Numbered from the stretch's first letter, positions 1 through 5,027 are shown. The stretch is 5,027 bases of DNA from an uncultured Bacteroidota bacterium (GCA_903930725.1 CAIYZW010000557.1:1-5027); one strand, 5' to 3'. Translations and numbers: made by a program. Notes: a model not told the origin generated them from the letters alone.

Positions 1-1212
1 ATTTTCAGCTTCCACCTGATGAAAATGTAATAAGACTTCTTCCCTAAAGTCGGGATGAAGAACGCTTGCCCAGGCATCCAGGGTTTTAGGAAATGTTTCA
101 TCAACTCCGAAAATATTAAATATTTCCTGCGTTCCCATCCATGTCCGTGCTTTCAGATCAACTTTGTAACTGCCAATATGCGCTAAAGTTTGGGATTCGT
201 TTAGTAATTTTTCATTTTCCCTTTGTGCTATCTCAGCATGGATACGTTTGGTAATATCTACAAAAGTGCAAACCACATGAAGTAACGTCCCATCGGCTTT
301 TTTCAGAGGTATTGCTGTAACTAATAACCACACCCTGTCACCTATTTCAGGCCGGTAAACACCCATAATAACATCATTTACCGGCTGAAGAGATTCTATT
401 GCCCTAGGTACAGGGCGTGTAAATCCGGGAAATGGGGAACCATCCTCATGGATTACATTCCAGGAGGGGTCGAAGGAAGTTGTTCCTAAAAGCTGATCTT
501 CATTGAGTCCCAGTAATTCCAACGCTTTTGGATTGCTCAAAAATATTTCTGCATTCGGGCTTTGCAAAAGCACCCCTGCATCCATACTCCAGACAAGATG
601 CCTGAACTTTATTTCGCTTAAACTAATTGCTTCTTCTGCGAGTTTACGATCGGTGATATCGATGGCAATTATCGTGCATTGCTCGTCATTTTTGGTAATC
701 AGACCTGTGAGATGCAAATATTTTAGTTGGTGGTCATTAGTTGACAAAATCAACTCACAGTTTTCCTTTGTTTTGTGGACAAAAATATTTTTTAGAAAAC
801 TATTGAATATTGGTCTTGTATCCGTTGAAACAAAAAAGCCAAACGAGCTACCTTTCAAACCCGATCGTTCCTTGCCAAGCATTTTTGATCCGCTGTAGTT
901 TAATTCGATGATTTTACCATCTTTGGAAACTGTAAAGTAACCCGATGGTGCAAAAACATAATATTCAGCGTATTTTTGGTAAGAAATTTCTAAATCCGTC
1001 ATTACACGTTTGAGTTCTTCATTTTGCAGTTCCAGTTCGATCTGCTGCACTTCGAGTTCGTGAAGGAGTTTTAGTGTATTTATGTCTGTCGAAGTATCAT
1101 TGGTTACCTTTTGTTCTTGATTAAACTGTTCCTCATCGAGTCTTATGATTAAGCCTGTTTCCGGAGCCTTCTTTTTGTTATTCATGAAAGGGGGTTGTTT
1201 AGAATCGAACAT
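1..1212 (-). CDS. Multi-PAS sensor protein, N-terminal part (probable sensor histidine kinase), runs off left edge
   Basis: The frame is open from 1212 to the left edge and gives 404 residues with no stop, so the output domain is not visible. Residues about 44-80 form a charged amphipathic helix (LLHELEVQQIELELQNEEL), a coiled coil often found before PAS domains in Bacteroidota sensor kinases. PAS 1 spans about 80-190 (YYVFAPSGYFTVSKDGKI, closing with AIDITDRK). PAS 2 spans about 198-325 (closing with TFVDITKR). PAS 3 begins near 338 (SQTLAHIGSYKVDLK) and is cut off. No signal peptide or membrane segment is seen, so this part is cytosolic. No ligand residues can be assigned. The missing C-terminus is most likely HisKA/HATPase, but a diguanylate cyclase or other output is possible. 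The start is uncertain: ATG at 1212 gives MFDSKQPPFMNNKKK, and an in-frame ATG at 1185 begins at MNNKKK. Neither has a Shine-Dalgarno sequence, and a -7-like motif at 1245-1252 lies upstream of both. Confidence 0.85.
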   Translation of the reverse strand, partial: MFDSKQPPFMNNKKKAPETGLIIRLDEEQFNQEQKVTNDTSTDINTLKLLHELEVQQIELELQNEELKRVMTDLEISYQKYAEYYVFAPSGYFTVSKDGKIIELNYSGSKMLGKERSGLKGSSFGFFVSTDTRPIFNSFLKNIFVHKTKENCELILSTNDHQLKYLHLTGLITKNDEQCTIIAIDITDRKLAEEAISLSEIKFRHLVWSMDAGVLLQSPNAEIFLSNPKALELLGLNEDQLLGTTSFDPSWNVIHEDGSPFPGFTRPVPRAIESLQPVNDVIMGVYRPEIGDRVWLLVTAIPLKKADGTLLHVVCTFVDITKRIHAEIAQRENEKLLNESQTLAHIGSYKVDLKARTWMGTQEIFNIFGVDETFPKTLDAWASVLHPDFREEVLLHFHQVEAEN

Positions 1213-1244
1213 TTCAATTGTTTAAATTAAAAAATTTGTCGCCG

Positions 1245-1252
1245 CAAATTTA
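1245..1252 (-). promoter_or_regulatory. Candidate -7 promoter element for the PAS sensor gene
   Basis: On the minus strand the sequence is TAAATTTG, matching the Bacteroidota -7 consensus TAnnTTTG. It lies 33-40 bases upstream of the ATG at 1212, which would give a short AT-rich leader. No TTTG is seen at the expected -33 spacing, and the region is AT-rich, so a chance match is possible. Confidence 0.3.
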
Positions 1253-1363
1253 ATATTTTATTGCTTTTCTTTTCATTTTCCTTTTACGTGATTATATTTT
1301 ATTTAAATCTATCTTTTGAAAATCATTTGCTCTGTGAAAAAAGGAAAAACTTTACAGGATGCC

Positions 1364-1393
1364 TTTGTTTTAGCCGGCAATTCAACAACTTTG
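1364..1393 (+). promoter_or_regulatory. Candidate plus-strand Bacteroidota-type promoter
   Basis: TTTG at 1364-1367 is followed after 18 bases by CAACTTTG at 1386-1393, one mismatch from TAnnTTTG, and then CA. The spacing is close to the known -33/-7 arrangement of Bacteroidota. Transcription would begin near 1400 and run towards the hairpin and T-rich tract at 1535-1576. No recognised gene lies downstream on this strand except a 25-codon ORF, so this may be a chance match or drive a small RNA. Confidence 0.25.
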
Positions 1394-1534
1394 CAGTAAA
1401 ATATGGATAAGTAAAACGAGTTTACCAGCCAGAATAGCATGAATCGAATAGCTTTTGGATGAGTAAAAGGAATTATGAGACGCGTATAAATAGGTGTTTT
1501 ATGTTGTATAGCAAGTTCGCAACATGCGGATTAT

Positions 1535-1567
1535 AAACCTACCAGGTTTTAAAAACCGGGTAGGTTT
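1535..1567. repeat. 33-bp palindromic repeat, copy 1 (also terminator-like on the plus strand)
   Basis: Left arm AAACCTACCAGGTTTT (1535-1550), a one-base centre (A1551) and a right arm at 1552-1567 that is complementary except for one pair. Copy 2 at 4044-4076 has the same 16+1+16 design and the same TAGT flank on its right side. Such a hairpin is a strong fold. On the plus strand it is followed by TAGTTTTTT, which looks like an intrinsic terminator. On the minus strand it lies beyond the hydrogenase-like remnant and has no poly-T tail. Two near-identical copies in 5 kb suggest a dispersed intergenic repeat family rather than two independent terminators. Confidence 0.75.
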
Positions 1568-1589
1568 TAGTTTTTTAGACCGGACTCAA

Positions 1590-1815
1590 TTATAATAATC
1601 CGAATTTCTCCTCCCCAATCTTAAAACTCAAAGCCCCGGTCGGGCAAGCATCCACACATTCGGATGCGGTTTTGGTGAGCGCTTCTTTTAAAGTCTGGTT
1701 AAAAGGAATATCAATTTTGAGGTTGAAGCCCCGGCCGATAAAGGTTAGGCCGGTAAGTTCCTTTTTTCCGGTGGTGATATCCACGCAAAGGCCGCATTTG
1801 ATGCACTTTTCGGGT
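1590..1815 (-). pseudogene. Remnant of the 3' end of a paralogue of the 525-residue iron-sulfur flavoprotein
   Basis: The minus-strand frame reads PEKCIKCGLCVDITTG and onwards to ACPTGALSFKIGEEKFGLL, then TAA at 1590-1592. It matches residues 456-524 of the intact gene at 2420-3997 with only about four amino-acid differences. The matching DNA (1604-1815 against 2425-2636) aligns without gaps at roughly 89% by hand count. Homology stops abruptly at 1815, a frame stop lies a few codons further upstream, and there is no ATG. The only in-frame alternative start (GTG at 1784) would discard the CxxCxxC cluster ligands. It is therefore not a plausible small ferredoxin but the tail of a lost gene. 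It carries a different last few codons (FGLL instead of a terminal Cys). It lies 20 bp beyond the hicA stop and could be co-transcribed with it. Confidence 0.85.
1604..1815. repeat. Direct repeat copy A (212 bp) flanking the hicBA cassette
   Basis: This gap-free direct repeat of 2425-2636 is offset by 821 bases. About 23 of 212 bases differ by hand count. Copy A is the remnant; copy B is the 3' end of the intact iron-sulfur flavoprotein gene. The 609 bases between the copies hold hicB, hicA and their upstream region. Confidence 0.9.
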
Positions 1816-1835
1816 ATTTTAATGATTTAAATAAA

Positions 1836-2057
1836 TCACAGTTTGTTAAATTCTTCGACGCTGATTTGGGCTTGTTGTAAAAGTTTTCGCAATAAGCCAA
1901 TTCCGAGTTCCTTATGTAACGGCACCGCTAAAGTATATAAATACCCCTCTTTTATCAACATTACATGCGAACCCTTTTGCCTTGCAATGAGCCATCCTGC
2001 CTTCTGAAACTTAGCAACGGCTTCAGAACCGGAGCATAATTTCAATTTGCTGTTCAT
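1836..2057 (-). CDS. hicA: HicA-family toxin (mRNA interferase)
   Basis: This 73-residue protein is the usual length for HicA (YcfA-like) toxins, which fold like a double-stranded RNA-binding domain and cleave mRNA. Visible family features are the N-terminal helix (SEAVAKFQKAGWLIARQ), the catalytic-type GSH motif at residues 29-31 with His31, the strand ending VPLH (45-48), and the C-terminal helix LLRKLLQQAQISVEEF. All key parts are present, so it looks intact. The start ATG at 2055-2057 overlaps the hicB stop in an ATGA (4 nt), implying translational coupling, with the antitoxin made first. The stop at 1836-1838 is followed after 20 bp by the redox-gene remnant. The family assignment is firm; RNA-cleaving activity is inferred from the family. 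Confidence 0.93.
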   Translation of the reverse strand: MNSKLKLCSGSEAVAKFQKAGWLIARQKGSHVMLIKEGYLYTLAVPLHKELGIGLLRKLLQQAQISVEEFNKL

Positions 2058-2275
2058 ACTTCAACAGCAATTCTTTTGTGAAAGTGCTTTTTTGAGCCTG
2101 TTAAAGGATGTTTGTTTTTTTCGTTCATTACTTCCAACCACAATTCAACGGCTTCCTTGATGTTCAATTCTGCTTCTGCAAGCGTTTCTCCCTGCGAAAA
2201 ACAACCTGGTAAGGCAGGCACTTCGGCTACAAAATAGCCGGTTTCGTCTTTTTCGATGATTACTTCCAATTTCAT
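2054..2275 (-). CDS. hicB: HicB-family antitoxin, short form
   Basis: This 73-residue protein has the HicB-type partial RNase H-like fold signature. It starts with a strand (KLEVIIEKDETGYFVAEV), then the typical PALPGCFSQGETLAEAELNI at about 20-39, and a helix EAVELWLEVM at 41-50. It should bind and neutralise the HicA encoded directly downstream. Longer HicB proteins carry a C-terminal helix-turn-helix or ribbon-helix-helix DNA-binding domain. This one ends soon after the core at RIAVEV and shows none, so how it might repress its own promoter is unclear. ATG at 2273-2275 is preceded by GAAAAG only, with no clear Shine-Dalgarno. A 13-bp palindrome and a -7-like element lie upstream. The order hicB-hicA is the less common of the two known arrangements. 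Confidence 0.92.
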   Translation of the reverse strand: MKLEVIIEKDETGYFVAEVPALPGCFSQGETLAEAELNIKEAVELWLEVMNEKNKHPLTGSKKHFHKRIAVEV

Positions 2276-2307
2276 CTTTTCGATATTTAATTTTCTTGAA
2301 TATTAAG

Positions 2308-2320
2308 ATGCAACTTGCAT
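2308..2320. promoter_or_regulatory. Candidate operator palindrome upstream of hicB
   Basis: ATGCAA-C-TTGCAT is a perfect inverted repeat with a one-base centre. It lies 33 bases upstream of the hicB start, between the start codon and a candidate -7 element. Toxin-antitoxin promoters are commonly autoregulated through palindromes in this position. The binding protein is unknown because this HicB lacks a visible DNA-binding domain. Confidence 0.35.
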
Positions 2321-2331
2321 TTTTCTGACTA

Positions 2332-2339
2332 CAAATTTA
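2332..2339 (-). promoter_or_regulatory. Candidate -7 promoter element for hicBA
   Basis: The minus-strand sequence TAAATTTG matches the Bacteroidota -7 consensus TAnnTTTG and lies about 57-64 bases upstream of the hicB ATG. Transcription would start near 2327 and include the 13-bp palindrome in the leader. No good -33 TTTG is present at the normal distance. Confidence 0.3.
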
Positions 2340-2419
2340 TTCCTCTTAAATGGATTATTGGGAATTTTCTTTTTGATCTGTTTGGAAGCCGTTTAAAAAG
2401 ATGAATTTTTAGAATTATT

Positions 2420-3997
2420 TTAGCATTTCTCCTCCCCAATCTTAAAACTCAAAGCCCCTGTCGGGCAGGCTTCCACACATTCGATGGTGGTTTTGGTGAG
2501 TGCTTCTTTTAAAGTTTGGTTAAATGGAATGTCAATTTTGAGGTCGAAACCGCGGCCGATGAAAGTTAATCCGGTCAACTCCTTTTTTCCGGTGGTGATG
2601 TCCACGCAGAGGCCGCATTTGATGCACTTTTCGGGTTCGTAAATCACGGTTTCGTGCTGGAAATGTTTTTCGAGCAGTTTGCGTTCACCGGAAGAATATT
2701 TACGTCTGTCAATTTCGTATTCGGCGGAATATTGCCGGAGTTTGCAGCTTGCCGGTTTCCGGCAGTCGCAGTGCAGGCAGCGTTTTGCTTCGCTGATGGC
2801 TTCTTCAGTCGAAAATCCTTTGCCCTCTCCCGCAAAGGGAACAATCCGTAAACCTGCCGAGGATTCCTTTAAATATTCCGGAACCTCGGTGGGTTGCAGT
2901 TTTCCAAACTTTGAATTGAAAAATGGTTTGGGTTTTGAAATCGTTCCTTTTAAAAATCCATCCACCGCCAGAGCCGTTGATTTTCCTTGTGCAACGGAAG
3001 TAACAGCCATTTTAAGGGATTTTACCGAGCTGCCACAGGCAAAAATTCCTTTTCGGGATGTTTCAAAGGTTCCGGTTTTAACTTCGATTCCGGATTTGGA
3101 TAATCTGATTCCAAAAATGTCTGATTGTTCAGGATTGGCAAGACCTGTGGCTAAAACAACGGCATCAAATTTCGAAATGATTTCCTGTTCAAAAATTTCA
3201 TTTGTGATGGGATATTTTAACCTGAATTCCGCACCATAGCTTTGAATGAGGCCAATTTCATGATCCAAAACCAATTCTGGAAGTTCTTTATCAAGAGTTG
3301 AATAACGAAGGGTTCCGCCGGCTTTTTCGTTTTTATCAAAAAGCACGCATTCGTGACCTTGCCTGAGTAAATAAAAAGCACACGAAAGTCCGACTGGGCC
3401 TGTGCCAATGATGGCGACACGTTTGCCGGTGTTTAAGTTTTTTGGTGGAAGAAACGCGGTTTCATTTCCGGAATCTTTGGCGGCGGTAAATTTCTTGAGC
3501 TGGCAAATCGAAACGGCCTCATCAACCTGGGTGCGGCGACAAACCTTTTCGCAGGGAGCCGGGCAGATATAACCGAGGATAAAAGGCAAAGCAATTTCCT
3601 GTTTTACAATTTCGAGCGCTTTCGCAAAATCGCCACCGGCAATCAGCCTGTTCATCAGCGGAATGTCCATAAAGGCCGGACAAGCCATCCGGCAGGGCGC
3701 TTCGCAATCGCCAACATGTTCACTCATCAAAAGCTCGAGCGCATCTTTGCGGGCAATCAAAACTTCATCATCCTTTGTCGAAATATCCATATTTTCGGAA
3801 ACCCGCATCGCACAGGAAGGAAACAGGTTTCCCGATTTCAAATCTTTAACAAGGCAAATCATGCACGATGGATGGTTCTGATGCCCGTTTTTGAAACACA
3901 TCGAAGGTATTCCGATGCCTGCCGAACGTGCCGCTTCCATCACGGTTGTTTCGCGGGAAACTTTTAAACTGATGCCATCTATTTTTATTTCGACCAT
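2420..3997 (-). CDS. Multidomain iron-sulfur flavoprotein: NuoG-like [2Fe-2S], GltD-like FAD domain, C-terminal Fe-S domain
   Basis: This cytosolic 525-residue redox subunit lies downstream of a NuoF/HydB-like gene and probably passes electrons within the same complex. Residues 1-75 form a complex-I NuoG-like [2Fe-2S] domain with C34-x10-C45-x2-C48-x13-C62. Residues about 95-175 form the GltD-type Fe-S domain (C98, C102, C106; C145, C149, C153). An FAD Rossmann motif GTGPVG sits at 198-203, followed by acidic D221, GG at 227-228 and VLATG at 281-285. The closing FAD segment starts at GIFACG (317-322). The NAD(P)H-binding subdomain that normally sits between the last two is absent, replaced by about 30 residues. 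A cysteine cluster (C407, C410, C412, C418) precedes a C-terminal Fe-S domain (C458, C461, C464, C507, C511-Pro). ATG at 3995-3997 lacks a Shine-Dalgarno but begins the ferredoxin fold exactly. It resembles NfnB/StnC-type or GltD-type subunits; the exact partner reaction is inferred. Confidence 0.88.
   Translation of the reverse strand: MVEIKIDGISLKVSRETTVMEAARSAGIGIPSMCFKNGHQNHPSCMICLVKDLKSGNLFPSCAMRVSENMDISTKDDEVLIARKDALELLMSEHVGDCEAPCRMACPAFMDIPLMNRLIAGGDFAKALEIVKQEIALPFILGYICPAPCEKVCRRTQVDEAVSICQLKKFTAAKDSGNETAFLPPKNLNTGKRVAIIGTGPVGLSCAFYLLRQGHECVLFDKNEKAGGTLRYSTLDKELPELVLDHEIGLIQSYGAEFRLKYPITNEIFEQEIISKFDAVVLATGLANPEQSDIFGIRLSKSGIEVKTGTFETSRKGIFACGSSVKSLKMAVTSVAQGKSTALAVDGFLKGTISKPKPFFNSKFGKLQPTEVPEYLKESSAGLRIVPFAGEGKGFSTEEAISEAKRCLHCDCRKPASCKLRQYSAEYEIDRRKYSSGERKLLEKHFQHETVIYEPEKCIKCGLCVDITTGKKELTGLTFIGRGFDLKIDIPFNQTLKEALTKTTIECVEACPTGALSFKIGEEKC
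2425..2636. repeat. Direct repeat copy B (212 bp), 3' end of the iron-sulfur flavoprotein gene
   Basis: This segment encodes residues from about 454 to the terminal Cys of the 525-residue protein, including the C-terminal CxxCxxC and CP cluster ligands. It is the intact partner of copy A at 1604-1815. It sits in frame in the functional gene, and the similarity ends within the last codon. Confidence 0.9.
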
Positions 3998-4043
3998 TTT
4001 ATCTGATGATTTAAACAGAGCTGTATTTTGTAACCCGGTTATT

Positions 4044-4076
4044 AAGCCTACCAGGTTTTCAAAACCTGGTAGGTTT
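4044..4076. repeat. 33-bp palindromic repeat, copy 2
   Basis: Left arm AAGCCTACCAGGTTTT (4044-4059), centre C4060, right arm AAAACCTGGTAGGTTT (4061-4076). The arms pair except at one G/T position. It fills the middle of the 104-bp gap between the two redox genes. On the minus strand it is not followed by a T tract, so it need not terminate transcription. It could be a processing or stabilising hairpin in the operon mRNA, or simply a dispersed repeat. It shares design and right flank with copy 1 at 1535-1567. Confidence 0.8.
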
Positions 4077-4101
4077 TAGTCCATGATGCTTTTTAAACAT
4101 T

Positions 4102-5027
4102 TCAACTCTTTGCATGTCCAAGTATAACCGCATCAACCGGGCAAATCTGCCGGCAAATGTCGCATTTAATACATTTTTCCATCTCAACTTTGTGAATTTC
4201 GTAAGGTTTCATTTCAATCGCACCGGACGGGCATCGCTGAGCACATTTGGTGCAGCCGATGCAATCGTTTGTAATTTCGTAGCTGATGAGGTCTTTGCAT
4301 TTTCCGGTGGGGCAGTGGCCGTTGATGTGCGCCTCATATTCGTGCCTGAAATATTTTAATGTCGAAAGTACCGGGTTTGGAGCTGTTTTTCCAAGCCCGC
4401 ACATACTTCCTTTATTTACCGAAATGGCGAGTTTTTCGAGGGCTTCCAGGTCTTCGGTTTTGCCTTTTCCACTGCAAATTTTATTCAGAATGTCGAGCAT
4501 CCTGCGCGTACCGATGCGGCAAAAGGTGCACCGGCCACAGCTTTGGTCCTGGGTAAACGACAAAAAATAACGGGCAATATCAACCATGCAGTCGGTTTCG
4601 TCAAGAACAATCAGTCCGCCGGAACCCATCATGGCGCCGACTTCAGCGAGGGAGCCAAAATCAATGGGCGTGTCGGCCATCGAAGCCGGGAGACATCCGC
4701 CCGACGGCCCGCCAATCTGAACGGCTTTAAACTTTTTCCCGTCAGGAATTCCTCCGCCAATGTCTTCGATAATTTTACGGATTGTAATTCCCATCGGCAC
4801 TTCGATGAGGCCGCCGCGGTTGATTTTCCCCGCAAGGGCAAAAACCTTGGTTCCTTTGCTGTTTTCGGTGCCGATTTTTCCAAAAGCCTCGCCACCTTTG
4901 CGGATAATCCATGGAATCGTTGCGAGTGTTTCGGTGTTGTTGATGAGCGTGGGTTTATCCCAGAGTCCTTTTTCGGAAGGATAGGGAGGGCGAAGTTGCG
5001 GAAGGCCGCGTTTTCCTTCAACAGAGG
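4102..5027 (-). CDS. NuoF/HydB-like NADH-oxidising flavoprotein subunit, C-terminal part, 5' end beyond right edge
   Basis: The frame is open from the right edge to TGA at 4102-4104 and gives 307 residues. It begins inside the family core (VEGKRGLPQLRPPYPSEKGL, then a LWDKPT-type and NNTET motif), so the NADH/FMN-binding region is mostly off-window. Visible in order are the SLBB-like segment, the GGPSGGCLPASM motif, MGSGGLIVLDE, and the N3-type [4Fe-4S] site SCGRCTFCRIG with its fourth ligand in GSMCGLGKTAPNPVLSTLKY. Then come a CPTGKC linker and two [4Fe-4S] ferredoxin motifs, CIGCTKCAQRCP and CIKCDICRQICP. The two terminal ferredoxin motifs distinguish HydB/HndC-like or StnB-like subunits from plain complex-I NuoF. 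The expected role is NADH oxidation or NAD+ reduction via FMN with electrons fanned out to Fe-S clusters. The internal ATG at 4800 is not the start, since conserved sequence continues upstream. It is probably co-transcribed with the downstream iron-sulfur flavoprotein. Confidence 0.93.
   Translation of the reverse strand, partial: SVEGKRGLPQLRPPYPSEKGLWDKPTLINNTETLATIPWIIRKGGEAFGKIGTENSKGTKVFALAGKINRGGLIEVPMGITIRKIIEDIGGGIPDGKKFKAVQIGGPSGGCLPASMADTPIDFGSLAEVGAMMGSGGLIVLDETDCMVDIARYFLSFTQDQSCGRCTFCRIGTRRMLDILNKICSGKGKTEDLEALEKLAISVNKGSMCGLGKTAPNPVLSTLKYFRHEYEAHINGHCPTGKCKDLISYEITNDCIGCTKCAQRCPSGAIEMKPYEIHKVEMEKCIKCDICRQICPVDAVILGHAKS

Larger units (their letters stand above)
1213..1534. other. 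Intergenic region, no conserved gene recognised
   Basis: About 320 bases, AT-rich, between the PAS sensor start and the palindromic repeat. No frame resembles a known family. It holds the candidate promoter element of the sensor gene on the minus strand. On the plus strand it holds a possible promoter (1364-1393) and a 25-codon ORF from ATG 1459 to TAA 1534-1536, with no ribosome binding site and no recognisable similarity. A weak 6-bp hairpin (1501-1506 with 1520-1525) is not convincing. No tRNA or rRNA is apparent. Confidence 0.5.

Noticed and set aside
503..898. Plus-strand open frame of 131 codons
   Set aside because: It lies wholly antisense to the PAS sensor gene, whose minus-strand frame shows clear PAS motifs. 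The plus-strand product is low-complexity and resembles nothing known.
1501..1525. Small hairpin ATGTTG ... CAACAT
   Set aside because: It has only six base pairs with a 13-base loop and no T-tract or conserved context, so it is compatible with chance.
1590..1784. A stand-alone 64-residue ferredoxin-like gene starting at GTG 1784
   Set aside because: That start removes the CxxCxxC ligands, leaving an Fe-S fragment unable to bind a cluster. The segment is better read as the tail of a truncated paralogue.
2679..3239. Plus-strand open frame of 186 codons
   Set aside because: It is antisense to the conserved FAD and Fe-S coding region of the 525-residue flavoprotein, and its product shows no family motif. 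It is best explained by codon composition of the opposite strand.
4102..4800. A complete 232-residue protein starting at ATG 4800
   Set aside because: Conserved NuoF-family sequence continues in frame upstream of 4800 to the edge of the window, so that ATG is internal.
4629..5021. Minus-strand open frame of 130 codons in a second frame
   Set aside because: It overlaps the NuoF-like gene in another frame. The conserved GLWDKPT, NNTET and GGPSGG motifs all lie in the other frame.
1..5027. CRISPR array, tRNA, rRNA, transposase or integrase
   Set aside because: No regularly spaced repeats, no cloverleaf-like or rRNA-like sequence, and no transposase or integrase motif was found in any frame. 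The only repeats are the 212-bp pair and the 33-bp palindromes.

Overview
The window reads as a chromosomal segment from an anaerobic member of the Bacteroidota, probably Bacteroidales-like. The grounds are moderate-to-low GC, no clear Shine-Dalgarno sequences at the starts, matches to the Bacteroidota -7 promoter motif TAnnTTTG, and a PAS sensor with an N-terminal coiled coil common in that group. This placement is inference; no rRNA or marker gene is present. All recognised genes lie on the minus strand, so transcription runs from right to left.

Right part (5027 to 2420): an electron-transfer operon. The first visible gene is cut by the right edge. It encodes the C-terminal 307 residues of a NuoF/HydB-like NADH-oxidising flavoprotein subunit with two extra [4Fe-4S] ferredoxin motifs. 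After a 103-bp gap holding a 33-bp palindromic repeat comes a 525-residue iron-sulfur flavoprotein. It joins a NuoG-like [2Fe-2S] domain, a GltD-type cysteine domain, a shortened FAD domain and a C-terminal Fe-S domain. Together they look like two subunits of a soluble, possibly electron-bifurcating, NADH-linked oxidoreductase related to HydABC, Nfn or Stn. The GltD-like part appears to lack the usual NAD(P)H-binding subdomain.

Middle (2419 to 1590): a compact hicB-hicA toxin-antitoxin pair (antitoxin first, 4-nt overlap) with a candidate promoter and a 13-bp palindrome upstream. The pair is bracketed by two direct copies of a 212-bp segment. One copy is the true 3' end of the 525-residue gene. 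The other is a promoterless, startless remnant of the same 3' end lying beyond hicA. By hand count the copies differ at about 23 positions, mostly synonymous, so the remnant probably comes from a once-functional paralogue.

Left part (1589 to 1): an intergenic stretch of about 380 bp with a second copy of the 33-bp palindrome and weak plus-strand signals for a short transcript. It is followed by the N-terminal 404 residues of a multi-PAS sensor protein, probably a histidine kinase, that runs off the left edge. Nothing seen ties the sensor functionally to the redox operon.
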